A stretch of 64,000 nucleotides of DNA from Proteles cristata cristata (lineage: Eukaryota; Chordata; Mammalia; Carnivora; Hyaenidae). The position numbers were made by a program, and so were the translations under genes. Position 1 is the first letter of the stretch, and the number at the start of each line of letters is the position of its first letter. Positions 16,689 through 27,562 of this stretch are shown here, piece by piece. Location: positions 620,001-684,000 of the forward strand of contig JAESUZ010004822.1 in the NCBI GenBank assembly GCA_017311185.1, given 5' to 3'. The notes under the pieces were generated by a model that worked only from the letters and a program-made list of their open reading frames with translations, searched no databases and was not told where the DNA came from.

Positions 16689-17695
16689 AACACTCTGCTT
16701 TTGGATAGCACAGGGAACCTGTATCAGATGTTCGTATTCTTTTATTTGGGGCTGTAAAAATTTGGCCGCGATGAATACTTTTGAGCAGGAAGCTTTGGCC
16801 ATATCCATGGCTACGTATGTAGGCTAAATTCTCAGTGGAGTTCCTCATCAGAAAAACAACGAGCCTTTGCAAGATTTTATTTTTATACAAACGGCCAAAA
16901 TGAAGCAACCTGGAGTCAGGCCAACTGTTCCTCCCTCACCCCCACCAGCCAGCTTATCCGGGCGCAGCCTCAGCCCCTGCCCTCCCGACACAGGGTGCGG
17001 GGATTAAGTGCAGTGATTAAGGACAGTGCTGGCTTCCTTTACTTTTGTGTTTTCCTACTTAGAAGATGCTCTCCTGAAGATTCCTGGACATTTATTTGTG
17101 TTTCTGGAAGTAGGGTTGCTGGGACCTAAGGCAACTGTAATTTTATTATTTAAAACATTCTACTTCTTGATCTGGGTGGTGGTTACAAGGATGTTCGCTT
17201 TATAACTTCTTAAATGCTGTGCGTACATGTCTCATATACACATATTCATGTGTAAATATTTCACATTAAAAATTTTTGAAGGATAACACATGCAAAAACA
17301 CACACTCCAAAAAAAAGCAAAATATTTGTGTATTTGTGAAAAATCAACCTCCCTCCTACGTGGTGACCTGGTCCCAGCTGCTGCCAGGGTCACACAATCC
17401 ATCCGGCACCTGCCTCCCCAGCCTGTGGCTCTCTGTTCAAGGGCAGGGCCAGGCTTCTGATGGGTACAACCTAGGCAAAGTGCTTCTAGGAAGACTTCTA
17501 AGTTGGGGGCTCCACACACATGGAGCGGGGACTGACTCTTGCACTGGGCAGCCTGATGGAATGACAGCAGGTGGTCACCTTGCTGTACAGATGGGTTGAC
17601 AGATGTTAAGAGACCCAGCAGAGGAGGAAGCAGGATTGGGCTGGCCAAGTGGCTGCCATCACCTGCCGCCCCCGCCCCCACCCCGTACATATTCT

Positions 17696-17904
17696 TTTTT
17701 TTTTTTTTTTTTTTTTTATTTCTAGGAGAGAGAGACATAGCGTGAGGGGGGGTCAGAGAGAGAGGGAGTCACAGACTGAAACAGGCTCCAGGCTCTGAGC
17801 TGGCAGTCAGCACAGAGCCCGACGTGGGGCTCGAACCCACGAACTGCGAGATCAAGACCTAAGCGAAAGTCGGACGCTTAACCGACTAAGCCACCCAGGC
17901 GCCC
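17696..17904 (-). repeat. Young Can-SINE
   Basis: Perfect 18-bp target duplications ccaccccgtacatattct (17678-17695 and 17905-17922) and a body close to the family head sequence. Confidence 0.92.
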
Positions 17905-18131
17905 CCACCCCGTACATATTCTAACCATCCCTCTGCCAGCCCAAAGCCACAGCACATGTGTCTCACAGGCTGTGTCCACACTGAGAGGGGGACCCCTTTA
18001 GTTTCTGTGGGGGGAAGTGTTTGGGGTCTTTATTCGATGACATTACTTTTTATCAGGTTGTTAGTTCTTTCCATGTGGTTCTGTGGATGTGTTCTTTATT
18101 GTGACTGTTAACCTTTATTTACATACGACTA

Positions 18132-18291
18132 GGGGCGCCTGGGTGGCTCAGTTGGTTAAGCAGCCGATTTAGGCTCAGGTCATGATCTCATGCCTGAACC
18201 TGCTTCGGATTCTGTGTCTCCCTCTCTCTCTGTCCCCCCTCCCTGCCCCGCTCATATTCTGTCTGTCAAAAAGTGAATAAACATTTTTAAA
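18132..18291 (+). repeat. Can-SINE with internal deletion
   Basis: Sense SINE that jumps from the tRNA-like head to the CT-rich part, losing the B-box region. Confidence 0.8.
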
Positions 18292-18579
18292 AATTACATA
18301 TGATGAGATGCTTCTGCCCTTTTGGAAGACTATGTTTCCCCAGGAGGTGTGGAGCCAGCATTTATGAATCTGTTGGAAAGCTGCTTCCAATGGAGTTCCC
18401 TCAGCCCATCTGATTCTGGCAGAAGTCTGTCTCCTCTCCAGAAAAAAATGCACCGGGAGAGAGGGAAAAAGAGCACAGACTTTGGGATGTAACGTTTGTA
18501 AAGGGGACAGGCCTCCAGTTTCTGGGCTCCAGTGAGGCAGAATCAGGAGGATGGACACATAAGCAGAAAGGGGCAGAGC

Positions 18580-18990
18580 AGGGCAACAGAAGAGATTTTA
18601 AAAGACTGGGGCTTTCGGTGTCAGGAGAATTGAGGGAGTCAGATTGGAGGCTGCTCTTCCCCAGGCAGGAAGGGATGACAGGGAGCAGCATGGTGACTGT
18701 AGAAAATGTGGCTTCAAGTAACATGGGGCTGGCAGTTAGAGGACAATCGAGCCAGGTTTTCTGAGGGCAAAGGATTTCCCAGGTTAGAATTCCATACCCA
18801 GCCAAACTGTCCATCAGTGATGAAGCCAGAGCAAAGACCTCTGCAGGCACTTTCACATCCGTTCTCAGGAAGCCACCAGAACACATCCTTTGCAAGAGTA
18901 AAGAAGTAAATTGATGAAGGGGACAGAAGACCTGGGACCCAAGCAACAAAGAATTCAACACAAAAGAGAAGTGGTGAAGAATTTAAGTCT
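18580..18990 (+). mobile_element. Ancient L1 3' UTR-like fragment
   Basis: Segments such as agaattccatacccagccaa, ttctcaggaagccaccaga and gacctgggacccaagcaaca resemble, in order, the 3' region of old L1M subfamilies. No reading frame remains. Confidence 0.4.
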
Positions 18991-18991
18991 C

Positions 18992-20430
18992 CAGAAACTC
19001 AAGCACGAACATACACACAGAGGTTCAAGGCCTGTGACCATGCACTTTTGGGATGAGGAGGCAAAAGCTACAAAAAACAGGTAAAAGTTGACACTGGTGG
19101 CCTATGGGAGCAAGAATCTGGAGTAGGTGGGACACAGAAGTCCCAGTTTTTGTTATAAGCCTCAATAAATTGTTTGCTTGTTGAATTCTGTCTCTTATTT
19201 TGAAATAAATACAAATCAAACATTGTTAAGTACATCAGAACCATTAAGTGCTACCTTGAGACATGACTTGGATCCCATTTCAATTTCATAGATGCAAAGA
19301 TAGGCTAGGAATGACTTGCTAATTACTTCCATTTGTAATGACTGCTTTTGGTCATTTGTTTTTGTTTCTGTTTGATCCTGCCTCCTCCAAGGCACTAGTT
19401 ATGTGACCTCTGGCAAAATGTGTAACCTGTCCGAATTCCATTTCCCGTTCTTTGTGACATAGTTCTTGCAAGGGAAGAGTGAGATGCAGGCTTGAACATG
19501 CTCCTGCAGACCTCAAAAGTGCCAGTTACCTTTTCCCCTTAAGAGCCAATTCATTTCAAAAAGAATATGTTGGGCAAACTTAAAGCTACAATAATAGAAA
19601 TGAACTATTAAAACACCACTATCTTGACAAATCACATCTCTACACTTTCCTAGGGAAGCAGATCTTCCTGAACAGGCTCTGGGGTGGGAAGCAGAATGCT
19701 AGCTGGGACTTGTCCATAAACACTGCCCAACCCCACTCAACTCCCCTCAGTCCTCCAGAACCAGGCGGGTCTGTGGTCTCAGCAAGCCCAGGCGGCCTGG
19801 CCGCCAAGCCTGGAGCAGGGCGGCGCTGATGCCTGCGCCTCTGAACTGTTCCTGGGTCTTGGCAAACAAGCGACAGTCATGACCAAGTAGTGATCCTTGT
19901 GGAAACCAATGTATGGAACTCATTACCCATCTTCCTGCCAAACTAGGCACACCCAGGCCGGTTCCCTCTGCTACTCCTCTGCTGGATGATCTCTTCCCAC
20001 CCTAGTTGTTGTGCGCCTGAGTCCTAGCAGCCTTGAAAGCCCAGCTCAGATGCTACTTCCTCCACACAGGCCTCCATGAACCCCGCCTTCCTGGAAGTCC
20101 CCCAGGATTTCACTCCTCATTTAATATTTCATAAATCTTTGTTTGTTTGTTTGTTTTCTCCTTCCTGGAAAGACGTAAGGAGGCTCTGCATAGCATCTTT
20201 CTAAACTAGACAGTCATAAACTGGGGATCTTGGTGAGATAATTCTCCGTATTTTCACTGTTCTCTAAAATGAAATTTAACATTTCTCTCTATTCCAAACG
20301 GAGAGAACACACCCCGGTGAAACTAACAGTATCTGTGACTTGTCACCAATAGTAACAACATACATTTTCATAGCACATGATGTGGTGGCAGAGAACCTGA
20401 AATATCACTTATGTTCATCACTACTTTAAA
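18992..20430. other. TRIM65-TRIM47 spacer, unique part
   Basis: AT-rich sequence with no supported gene. No recognised repeat beyond small A/T-rich runs. Confidence 0.45.
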
Positions 20431-20443
20431 ACTATATTAATTA

Positions 20444-20672
20444 GGGGGCACCTGGGTGACTCAGTTGGTTAAGCGTCCAACTTCGGCTCAGGTCATGATC
20501 TCCTGGTTTGTGGGTTCAAGCCCCATGTCGGGCTCTGTGCTGACAGCTAGCTCCGAGCCTGGAGCCTGTCTTCAGATTCTGTGTCTCCCTCTCTCTCTGA
20601 CCCTCCCCTGTTCATGCTGTCTCTCTCTCTCTCTCTCAAAAATAAATAAAAATTTTTAAAAATTTTAAAAAC
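20444..20672 (+). repeat. Can-SINE
   Basis: Sense; target copies ctatattaatta at 20432-20443 and 20673-20684. Confidence 0.9.
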
Positions 20673-20699
20673 CTATATTAATTATTAGGCCTCCATCAG

Positions 20700-20875
20700 A
20701 TACTGTTATTTATTGTGTTAAAGAAACACAACACAGAAGGAGAAAGAGAAACCCAAGCAGGCATCATACTCTCAGCACAGAACCCGACCCATGCCTCATT
20801 CCCATGACTGTGAGATCATGACCTGAGCCAAAATCAAGTCAGATGCTTAACCAACCGAGCCACCAGGCACCCCTC
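20700..20875 (-). repeat. Old Can-SINE
   Basis: Diverged antisense element ending gagccaccaggcacccc; no clean target duplication. Confidence 0.65.
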
Positions 20876-21327
20876 AATTATTCTATATTTTTAATGAACT
20901 TTAAATTTTAGAATAGTTGTAAATTTACTAAAGTTGCGAAGATAACTGAGTTCCCAAATACCTCACTCCCAATTTCCACTTTTGTTAACATCTTACATGC
21001 CTATGGTGCATTTGTCATAATTAAGAGCCAATATTGATACATTTTATTAATCATATTCCATAATTTATTCAAATCCCCTTAAGTTTTCCCTAACATCTTT
21101 TTGTCTCTCAGGAGTGCACCCAGAATATGCATAATATTTACTCATCACATCTCCTTAGGCTCCTCATGGCTGGGACAGTTTCTCAGACTTTGACCCCTAC
21201 CAGTTTTTGTTTTTTCATTGTTGCTGTTTATTTTTGCCTTTTTTTTTTAAATGATCTTGAAGGTTTCGAGGAGTATTGGTCAGGCATTTTGTAGACTGTC
21301 CCTCCATTGGGATCTGTGTGCTGTTTT

Positions 21328-21567
21328 TTTGTTTTTGTTTTTTAATTTTTTTTAATGTTTTATTTATTTCTAGGAGAGAGAGAGAGAGAGAGAGACAGCG
21401 TGAGCAGGGGGAGTTCAGAGAGAGAGGGAGTCACAGACTGAAACGGGCTCCAGGCTCTGAGCTGGCAGTCAGCACAGAGCCCGACGCGGGGCTCGAACCC
21501 ACGAACCGCGAGATCATGACCTAAGCGAAAGTCGGACGCTTAACCGACTAAGCCACCCAGGCGCCCC
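21328..21567 (-). repeat. Young Can-SINE
   Basis: Perfect 16-bp target copies atctgtgtgctgtttt (21312-21327 and 21568-21583). The body keeps its CpGs, which suggests recent insertion. Confidence 0.92.
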
Positions 21568-21977
21568 ATCTGTGTGCTGTTTTAATCACAATTGGACTGG
21601 GTTAAGGATTTGGGGAGGAAGATCAAATCATCCAGGGTACTTACGTCAATATGACTTACCACTGCTGATGGTGACCTTGATCACCTATTGCGGTCATGCT
21701 TGCCAGGCTTCGCTACTGTACAGTGACTCTTTTGCTCCCTTTGAAAGAAAGTCAGTAGGCACAGCCCACATTTAAGGAGTGGGAAGCTATGCTCCACGTT
21801 GGAGTATCTACAAAAATTATTTAGAACTCTGAATGGGAAATGTGTGGATGCTCCCTCGTTTATTTATCCAGTCATTTATTTATATCAGTACGGACTCATG
21901 ATGTTTATTTTATACTTTGGGTTATAAGCCAGTGCTACTTTATTTTTGCTGCCATTTTATTTAAAACAACATTATGA

Positions 21978-22168
21978 GGGGCGCCTGGGTGGCTTAGTCG
22001 GTTAAGCATCCGACTTTCGCTTAGGTCATGATCTCGTGGTTCGTGGGTTCGAGCCCCGTGTCGGGCTCTGTGCTGACTGCCAGCTCAGAGCCTGGCCTGT
22101 TTCAGTCTGTGACTCCCTCTCTCTGACCCTCCCTTGCTCACGCTGTCTCTCTCTCTCTCTCCTAGAAA

Positions 22169-22209
<41 letters not shown>
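21978..22209 (+). repeat. Can-SINE, first of a same-site pair
   Basis: Begins after aaaacaacattatga (21963-21977) and ends in an (AAAT)n tail of about 45 bp (22165-22209). Confidence 0.9.

Positions 22210-22211
<2 letters not shown>
22165..22211 (+). repeat. (AAAT)n microsatellite
   Basis: About eleven perfect tetranucleotide units grown from the SINE tail; likely length-variable. Confidence 0.9.
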
Positions 22212-22224
22212 AACAGCATTATGA

Positions 22225-22462
22225 ATGGGGCGCCTGGGTGGCTCAGTCGGTTGAGTTCTGACTTCAGCTCAGGTCATGATCTCACGGTTTGTGGGTTCAA
22301 GCCCTGCATTGGGTTCTGTGCTGACAGCTAGCTCAGAGCCTGGAGCCTGCTTCCAATTCTGTGTCTTCCTCTCTCTCTGACCCTCCCCTGCTCACGCTGC
22401 CTCTCTCTCTCTCTCTCTCTCTCTCAGAAATAAATAAAACGTTAAAAAAATTAAACAAAAAT
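22225..22462 (+). repeat. Can-SINE, second of a same-site pair
   Basis: Lies between the second (22210-22224, one mismatch) and third (22463-22477) copies of aaaacaacattatga. Confidence 0.9.
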
Positions 22463-22849
22463 AAAACAACATTATGAAGTGCAAGGCTGGATGAGCACCT
22501 CTAATCCCAGGCACACCGCAAATGCCTGCGGGGGGGCTCCTGTGGAGGGGAAATAAATTCCTGCAGACAAGGGACTTGGAGGGTGACCTCAACTTCCGCT
22601 TTCAGGTTTAGAAAACCCTGAGTTCCCCACAAGGGGTAAATCGAGTCGCTAAGGGGCAAATACACACGCACATCAGCAGTTAATTTTCTCTGCAGTCAGC
22701 AGCTTACAGATTTTGCTAGCAAGTGCCTGGGAGAAGGTCTGAGCCTGGCTGGTCCGGTGGGAACGCCCGGGCCCTGGCCCTGGGGGGATTTGTGGGGGAA
22801 CGGAGGGGTGAACTCCTTCCCCGCTTCCTTCCAGCGTGCCTCCCTCGCA

Positions 22850-23128
22850 TTCTCCGTCCGCCGCCGCCCTCCGCTCGGACCAGGAGGGGCGATCGCCCAG
22901 GAGCCCCGCGGGGTCACACGGGGCCGAAGACCGCCCGCGCAGTCTGGGCCAGGGCCCGGTGTCCGGGGACCCTTGGGCGGGTTTGCGGCGCTGGGGGGCG
23001 GTCCGAGCCCGGGACGGGAGGGGGCTGGACCCTTGGCCCGGGTCCCAGGGGGCGGCGCCGCAGCGCGGACAGGCCGGGTCCCTCCCAGGCGGGAGCAGAA
23101 CAGGCGGTGCCCGGGCGGCCGCGGAGCT
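22850..23128 (+). promoter_or_regulatory. TRIM47: TRIM47 CpG-island promoter
   Basis: Dense CpG, TATA-less sequence leading into exon 1, with GC-box-like gggcggt and gggggcggc segments. The island continues through exon 1 to about 23900. Confidence 0.7.
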
Positions 23129-26100
23129 ATGGACGGCAGCGGGCCCTTCAGCTGCCCCATCTGCCTGGAGTCGCTCCGGGAGCCGGTGACGCTGCCCTGC
23201 GGCCACAACTTCTGCCTCTCCTGCCTGGGCGCGCTCTGGCCGCACCGCGGCGCGGGGGGCGCCGCCGGGTCCGGAGGCGCGGCCCGCTGCCCGCTGTGCC
23301 AGGAGCCCTTCCCCGACGGCCTGCAGCTCCGCAAGAACCACACGCTGTCCGAGCTGCTGCAGCTCCGCCATGGCTCGGGCTCCGCGCCCGGGCCCGGCTC
23401 GGGCCCGGCCCCGGCCTCGGCCCCGGAGCCCGCGCCGCCCAGCGCCCCGCCCAGCGCCCCCGAGCCTTCGGCTCCCTGCGCGCCTGAGCCCTGGCCGGAC
23501 GGCGAAGAGCCGGTGCGCTGCGACGCGTGCCCCGAGGGCGCCGCCCTGCCTGCCGCGCTCTCCTGCCTCTCCTGCCTCGCCTCCTTCTGCCCGGCGCACT
23601 TGGGCCCGCACGAGCGCAGCCCCGCGCTGCGCGGACACCGCCTGGTGCCGCCGCTGCGCCGGCTGGAGGAGAGCCTGTGCCCGCGCCACCTGCGGCCGCT
23701 CGAGCGCTACTGCCGTGCGGAGCGCGTGTGCCTGTGCGAGGCCTGCGCCGCCCAGGAGCACCGGGGCCACGAGCTCGTGCCGCTGGAGCAGGAGCGCGCG
23801 CTCCAGGAGGTGGGCACGCGCACCGGGGGCGCGCCGGGGCGGGCGAGGGCCGCGCGAGCCCGCCGAGGGTCCAGGATCGCCCCCACCCGTTTCCCGGGCA
23901 GGGTCTTAATGTCCTCCTCTAACCTGAGGCTCTTTGCGGTCCTTTCCAGTACGGGCAATGTCATCCATCCAGTCGCTGTGGAACGCTCTGCTGGAGATGG
24001 GAATGGGGGTCGTGGGGGCCCAGTGTGAAGGCGAAAAGGACACGAAGGCAGGGGGCCTGAAGCCCGGGCCTGGGCCAGCGGGGATCTAAGGGCAGGAGGG
24101 AGCGGAGCCAGGCCCGCGGGGACCCGGGCGGCTGATTCTGGCAGCGCGGCGGCTGTTGCGCCAGGCCGGGTTCTTGCCGGTTCTAGCTCACATTTGCCCT
24201 GGGCTGAGGCATCAGGTTTAGATGGGTGTGGCAGGCGACGGGAGTGTGGCAGAGGGTGGACGGAGCACACAGACCGCTCTTGTCCAGCTGTTCTGGGGGC
24301 CCGTGGTGGGAGCATGTGCGCGCAATGGGTCCATTACCTCCGCCCCCGGTTTCCTTTGGCTTCCAGCCCGGTCTTGGCGCCTCTGGCCTTGGGATTTTCC
24401 GTCTCTCCTGCCTGGAGCTGTGACTCATAAGACCCAGGGGACTTGCCCGGAATCCCCATTTTTTAGGCCTGGATTGGGGACACAGACTCTTTGGGGACAG
24501 CGGTCCCTAAGACAGCTGAAATGTCCTCTCATGCGGCACCCACCCCGCTCTCTTTCTCTGCATCTTCCTCACTGAAGGAAGTTCTCCAGGGAGTGTGAGC
24601 GACCCTGCGGAGCATGAGTGGCCCCGCACTTGCCCACTGGTCAAAGCCAGCCAGGCTGCGCTGTCCCTTGGCATTTGGGAATGGCACCAGCCCGGGCTTG
24701 AGGCACCTCTGGCATAACTATAGGGATCCTGGCCACTCTCAGCCCCACCTATGCACAGATACCGCTCCCTGGCCATCCCTCTCCTCCCCCTTGGTGAGGC
24801 CTGGTACCCCAGCGCAGGGGTGTGGCCTCCGCCAGCCCCTGTGTAATTAAGGATGCCTTCCACAGGCCGAGCAGTCCAAAGTCCTGAGTGCTGTGGAGGA
24901 CCGCATGGACGAGCTGGGTGCTGGCATCGCACAGTCCCGGCGCACGGTGGCCCTCATCAAGGTCAGCCCCCGCCCTAACCCGGTCCCCATGCAGTCCTAA
25001 GGCAGGCTGCTGGCAGTGTGGGCTCGTGGCACGGTGTGATCCTCCCTAAACAGGCCCATTGTCAGGGAATTGCCTGGCCCCACTGAGCGTGAGCGGCTCC
25101 CCCCACCTGGCATAGGTCCAGGGCAGCTCCGGCTAGTCCCTATGCCCCCACTAGAGGGCAGGGTGGGAAGGTGGGGTCCGGGAAGGATGGGGCCAGGATA
25201 ACGCTCATCCTCTGCATGGTCCCGTGCAGAGCGCAGCCGCAGCAGAGCGGGAGAGGGTGAGCCGGCTGTTCGCCGAGGCTGCGGCCATCCTGCAGGGGTT
25301 CCAGACAGAGGTGCTGGGCTTCATCGAGGAGGGCGAGGCCGCCATGCTGGGCCGCTCCCAGGGTGACCTGCGGCGGCAGGAGGAACAGCGCAGCAGGCTA
25401 AGCCGGGCCCGCCACAACCTCAGTCAGGTCCCGGAAGCCGACTCAGTCAGCTTCCTGCAGGTGAGCGCGGTTCTAACGGGCCAGAGAGGGCACAGAGAGG
25501 GGTGGGCAACACAACAAGCGGAGAAAGAAGGCAGCGGGTACCTGGCCCCCAGGGCTGCACCGTCCTCACAGCCAGAGGCGCTGTAGCCAGTGGGGGCCTT
25601 AACAGTCATTGATCTGCTACAGGAGCTCCTGGCACTCAGGCTGGCGCTGGAGGAGGGGTGCGGCCCTGGGCCCGGGCCCCCGAGGGAGCTCAGCTTCACC
25701 AAGTCATCCCAGGCCGTGCGGACGGTGAGAGAGCTGCTGACAGCCGCCTGTGCCAGCCAGTGGGAGCAGCTGCGGGGGCTGGGCAGCGATGAAGACGAGC
25801 TGCATAAGCTGGACACGGAAGGTGGGTGCCACGGCCAGTGATTCACCCTTCCCCCAGTGTCCCCACCCAGGGCCCCAGGCCTGGTACCCATTCAGGAGTG
25901 GAGGAAGGAAACTGTGTGCCTTGTGCACAGCGGGGACCCAACTCCTACCAGTGAATGGAGACACCACTCAGTAATGACCAGTCAGCCCCTTTGGCCACAG
26001 CCTAGGGGGTTGCAGGGGTGGGGGGGAGGCTGGGGGGGCTTCTCCTGGCCTGCCCTCTAGTGGCTGAGGCCTGGGCTGGGAGGAGGTGGAGCAGGGAACA

Positions 26101-27235
26101 CAGAGTGCCATATTTGGGGCTGTGCCTGTCCCCAGGCAGCTTGGGATGCTGGGAGGAAGGAGGAGAGGGCTTTCGGTCACAGGTTGGGAGGAGGGGCACC
26201 TCGCACTGCTGCCCAGCCACAACCAGCTGAGCAGAACCCCTCCCCCACTGTCTCCTCTTCTGCAGCCGATGCTGAGTCCCAAGACCCCGATAGCACCAAC
26301 AGCTTGGAAAGTGAGGCTCCCAGGGATTACTTCCTCAAGTGTAAGTAGACAGCTGAGCTCACCCCTCTGCTCACACTGGGCCCTCGCCAGGCTGCTGGGC
26401 TGGGCTCTAGCGCAGGAAGGCTTGGGTTCCCCTCCCTCGTTCTTAGGGTGAACTAGGTCAGCTCACTCTTGGTTCTCTCTAGTAGGGCCCAGTCATGCTG
26501 GTTGCTAAGGAGGGGAGGTGGGCACCTAGGGGAGGGGCTGTCCCACCTGCGCCTGGCCCTGAGCCCTGTCTCTCTCTCCCACCCATGGGAGCAGTTGCCT
26601 ACATCGTGGACCTGGACAGCGACACGGCGGACAAGTACCTGCAGCTGTTTGGAACCAAAGGTGTGAAGAGAGTGCTGTGTCCCATCAACTACCCCGAGTC
26701 ACCCACCCGCTTCACCCACTGTGAGCAGGTGCTGGGCGAGGGTGCCCTGGACCGGGGCACCTATTACTGGGAAGTAGAGATCATCGAAGGCTGGGTCAGC
26801 ATGGGGGTCATGGCCGAAGACTTCTCCCCACAAGAGCCCTATGACCGGGGCCGGCTCGGCCGCAATGCCCACTCCTGCTGCCTGCAGTGGAATGGCCGCA
26901 GCTTCTCCGTCTGGTTCCATGGGCTGGAGGCGCTCCTGCCCCACCCCTTCTCGCCCACCATCGGGATCTGCCTAGAATACGCCGACCGAGCCCTGGCCTT
27001 CTATGCCGTGCGGGACGGCAAGATGAGCCTTCTTCGGAGGCTGAAGGCCTCCCGGGCCCGCCGGAGCAGCTCCTTGTCTTCCTCCATTGACCCCTTCCAG
27101 AGCCGCCTGGACAGCCATTTTGCAGGGCTCTTCTCTCGCAGGCTGAAGCCTGCCTTCTTCCTGGAGAGTGTGGATGCCCATCTGCAGATCGGGCCCCTTA
27201 AGAAATCCTGCATATCTGTGCTGAAGAGGAGGTGA
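23129..27235 (+). CDS. TRIM47: TRIM47, RING-type E3 ubiquitin ligase
   Basis: Six coding exons: 23129-23809, 24866-24961, 25230-25460, 25623-25821, 26266-26340 and 26595-27235. Total 1923 nt, 640 aa plus TGA (human 638). RING: Cys9, 12, 24, His26, Cys29, 32, 54, 57, with a Gly/Ala-rich insert before the last pair. A Pro/Ala/Ser-rich linker follows, then B-box zinc fingers (CDACPEG... and CPRHLRPLERYC...CEAC), a coiled coil (exons 2-3) and a C-terminal SPRY (YYWEVEIIEGWVSMGVM). Human TRIM47 is an E3 ligase studied in endothelium, inflammation and cancer. Exons 2 and 3 (96 and 231 nt) match TRIM65 in size and phase, which fits an ancient tandem duplication. The open frame extends upstream of this ATG, but the family starts its RING here. 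Confidence 0.97.
25148..25161 (+). promoter_or_regulatory. CTCF-type motif in TRIM47 intron 2
   Basis: CCACTAGAGGGCAG fits the CTCF core CCASYAGRGGGCRS at every position. Predicted from the motif only. Confidence 0.5.
26051..26064 (-). promoter_or_regulatory. CTCF-type motif in TRIM47 intron 4
   Basis: The + strand reads TGCCCTCTAGTGGC; its reverse complement GCCACTAGAGGGCA fits the CTCF core. It faces the motif at 25148. Confidence 0.5.
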
Positions 27236-27510
27236 TGCAGGGGGACGTGGGGCCTTCTGCAATGTCCCAGCTCCTGGGAAGCTTGCTTCTCTGCACCCCC
27301 GTCTTGCCCCGGGGAATGCACCTTGGGGTCCCCCACATCCCCAGGCTTCTCCTCCCTGGAGGCCTCACCTTCCATATACTTGGCCTTCCCCGCGGACCCC
27401 TGGAAGTGCCCTCAGACCCTGTCCGCCTGTGGGCTTTGTGTCTGGGAGAGAAAGCCAGAGCTGGGACAGATCCAGGCTACCCCCAACCCCTCCTTTTCCA
27501 GGGTCCTGGG

Positions 27511-27562
27511 ACAGTGCCTGGCACATAATAGGTGCTGAATAAACGTGTGTTGAATGAATGAC
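27511..27562 (+). mobile_element. L2 3'-end fragment carrying a poly(A) signal
   Basis: agtgcctggcacataatagg, then tgctgaataaacgtgtgttg and aatgaatga follow the conserved 3' end shared by L2 (and partly MIR) elements. It lies at the end of the TRIM47 transcript. Confidence 0.7.
27538..27543 (+). terminator. TRIM47: TRIM47 poly(A) signal AATAAA
   Basis: 303 bp after the stop. It lies inside the L2-like segment, matching that element's own AATAAA position. Confidence 0.75.

Noticed and set aside
18401..18961. A 186-codon minus-strand frame that might be a gene
   Set aside because: Overlaps an ancient L1 3' UTR-like fragment and has no domain.
22165..22210. Regularly spaced repeats that could suggest a CRISPR-like array
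   Set aside because: Simple AAAT microsatellite from a SINE tail in a mammalian genome.
22673..23770. A 365-codon minus-strand open frame
   Set aside because: Antisense shadow of TRIM47 exon 1 in very GC-rich DNA; low complexity (Ala/Arg/Gly) and no family match.
22757..24028. A 423-codon open frame covering the TRIM47 promoter and exon 1
   Set aside because: Only 23129-23809 is coding. The upstream part is CpG-island sequence without a recognisable domain, and the downstream part reads through a donor into intron 1.
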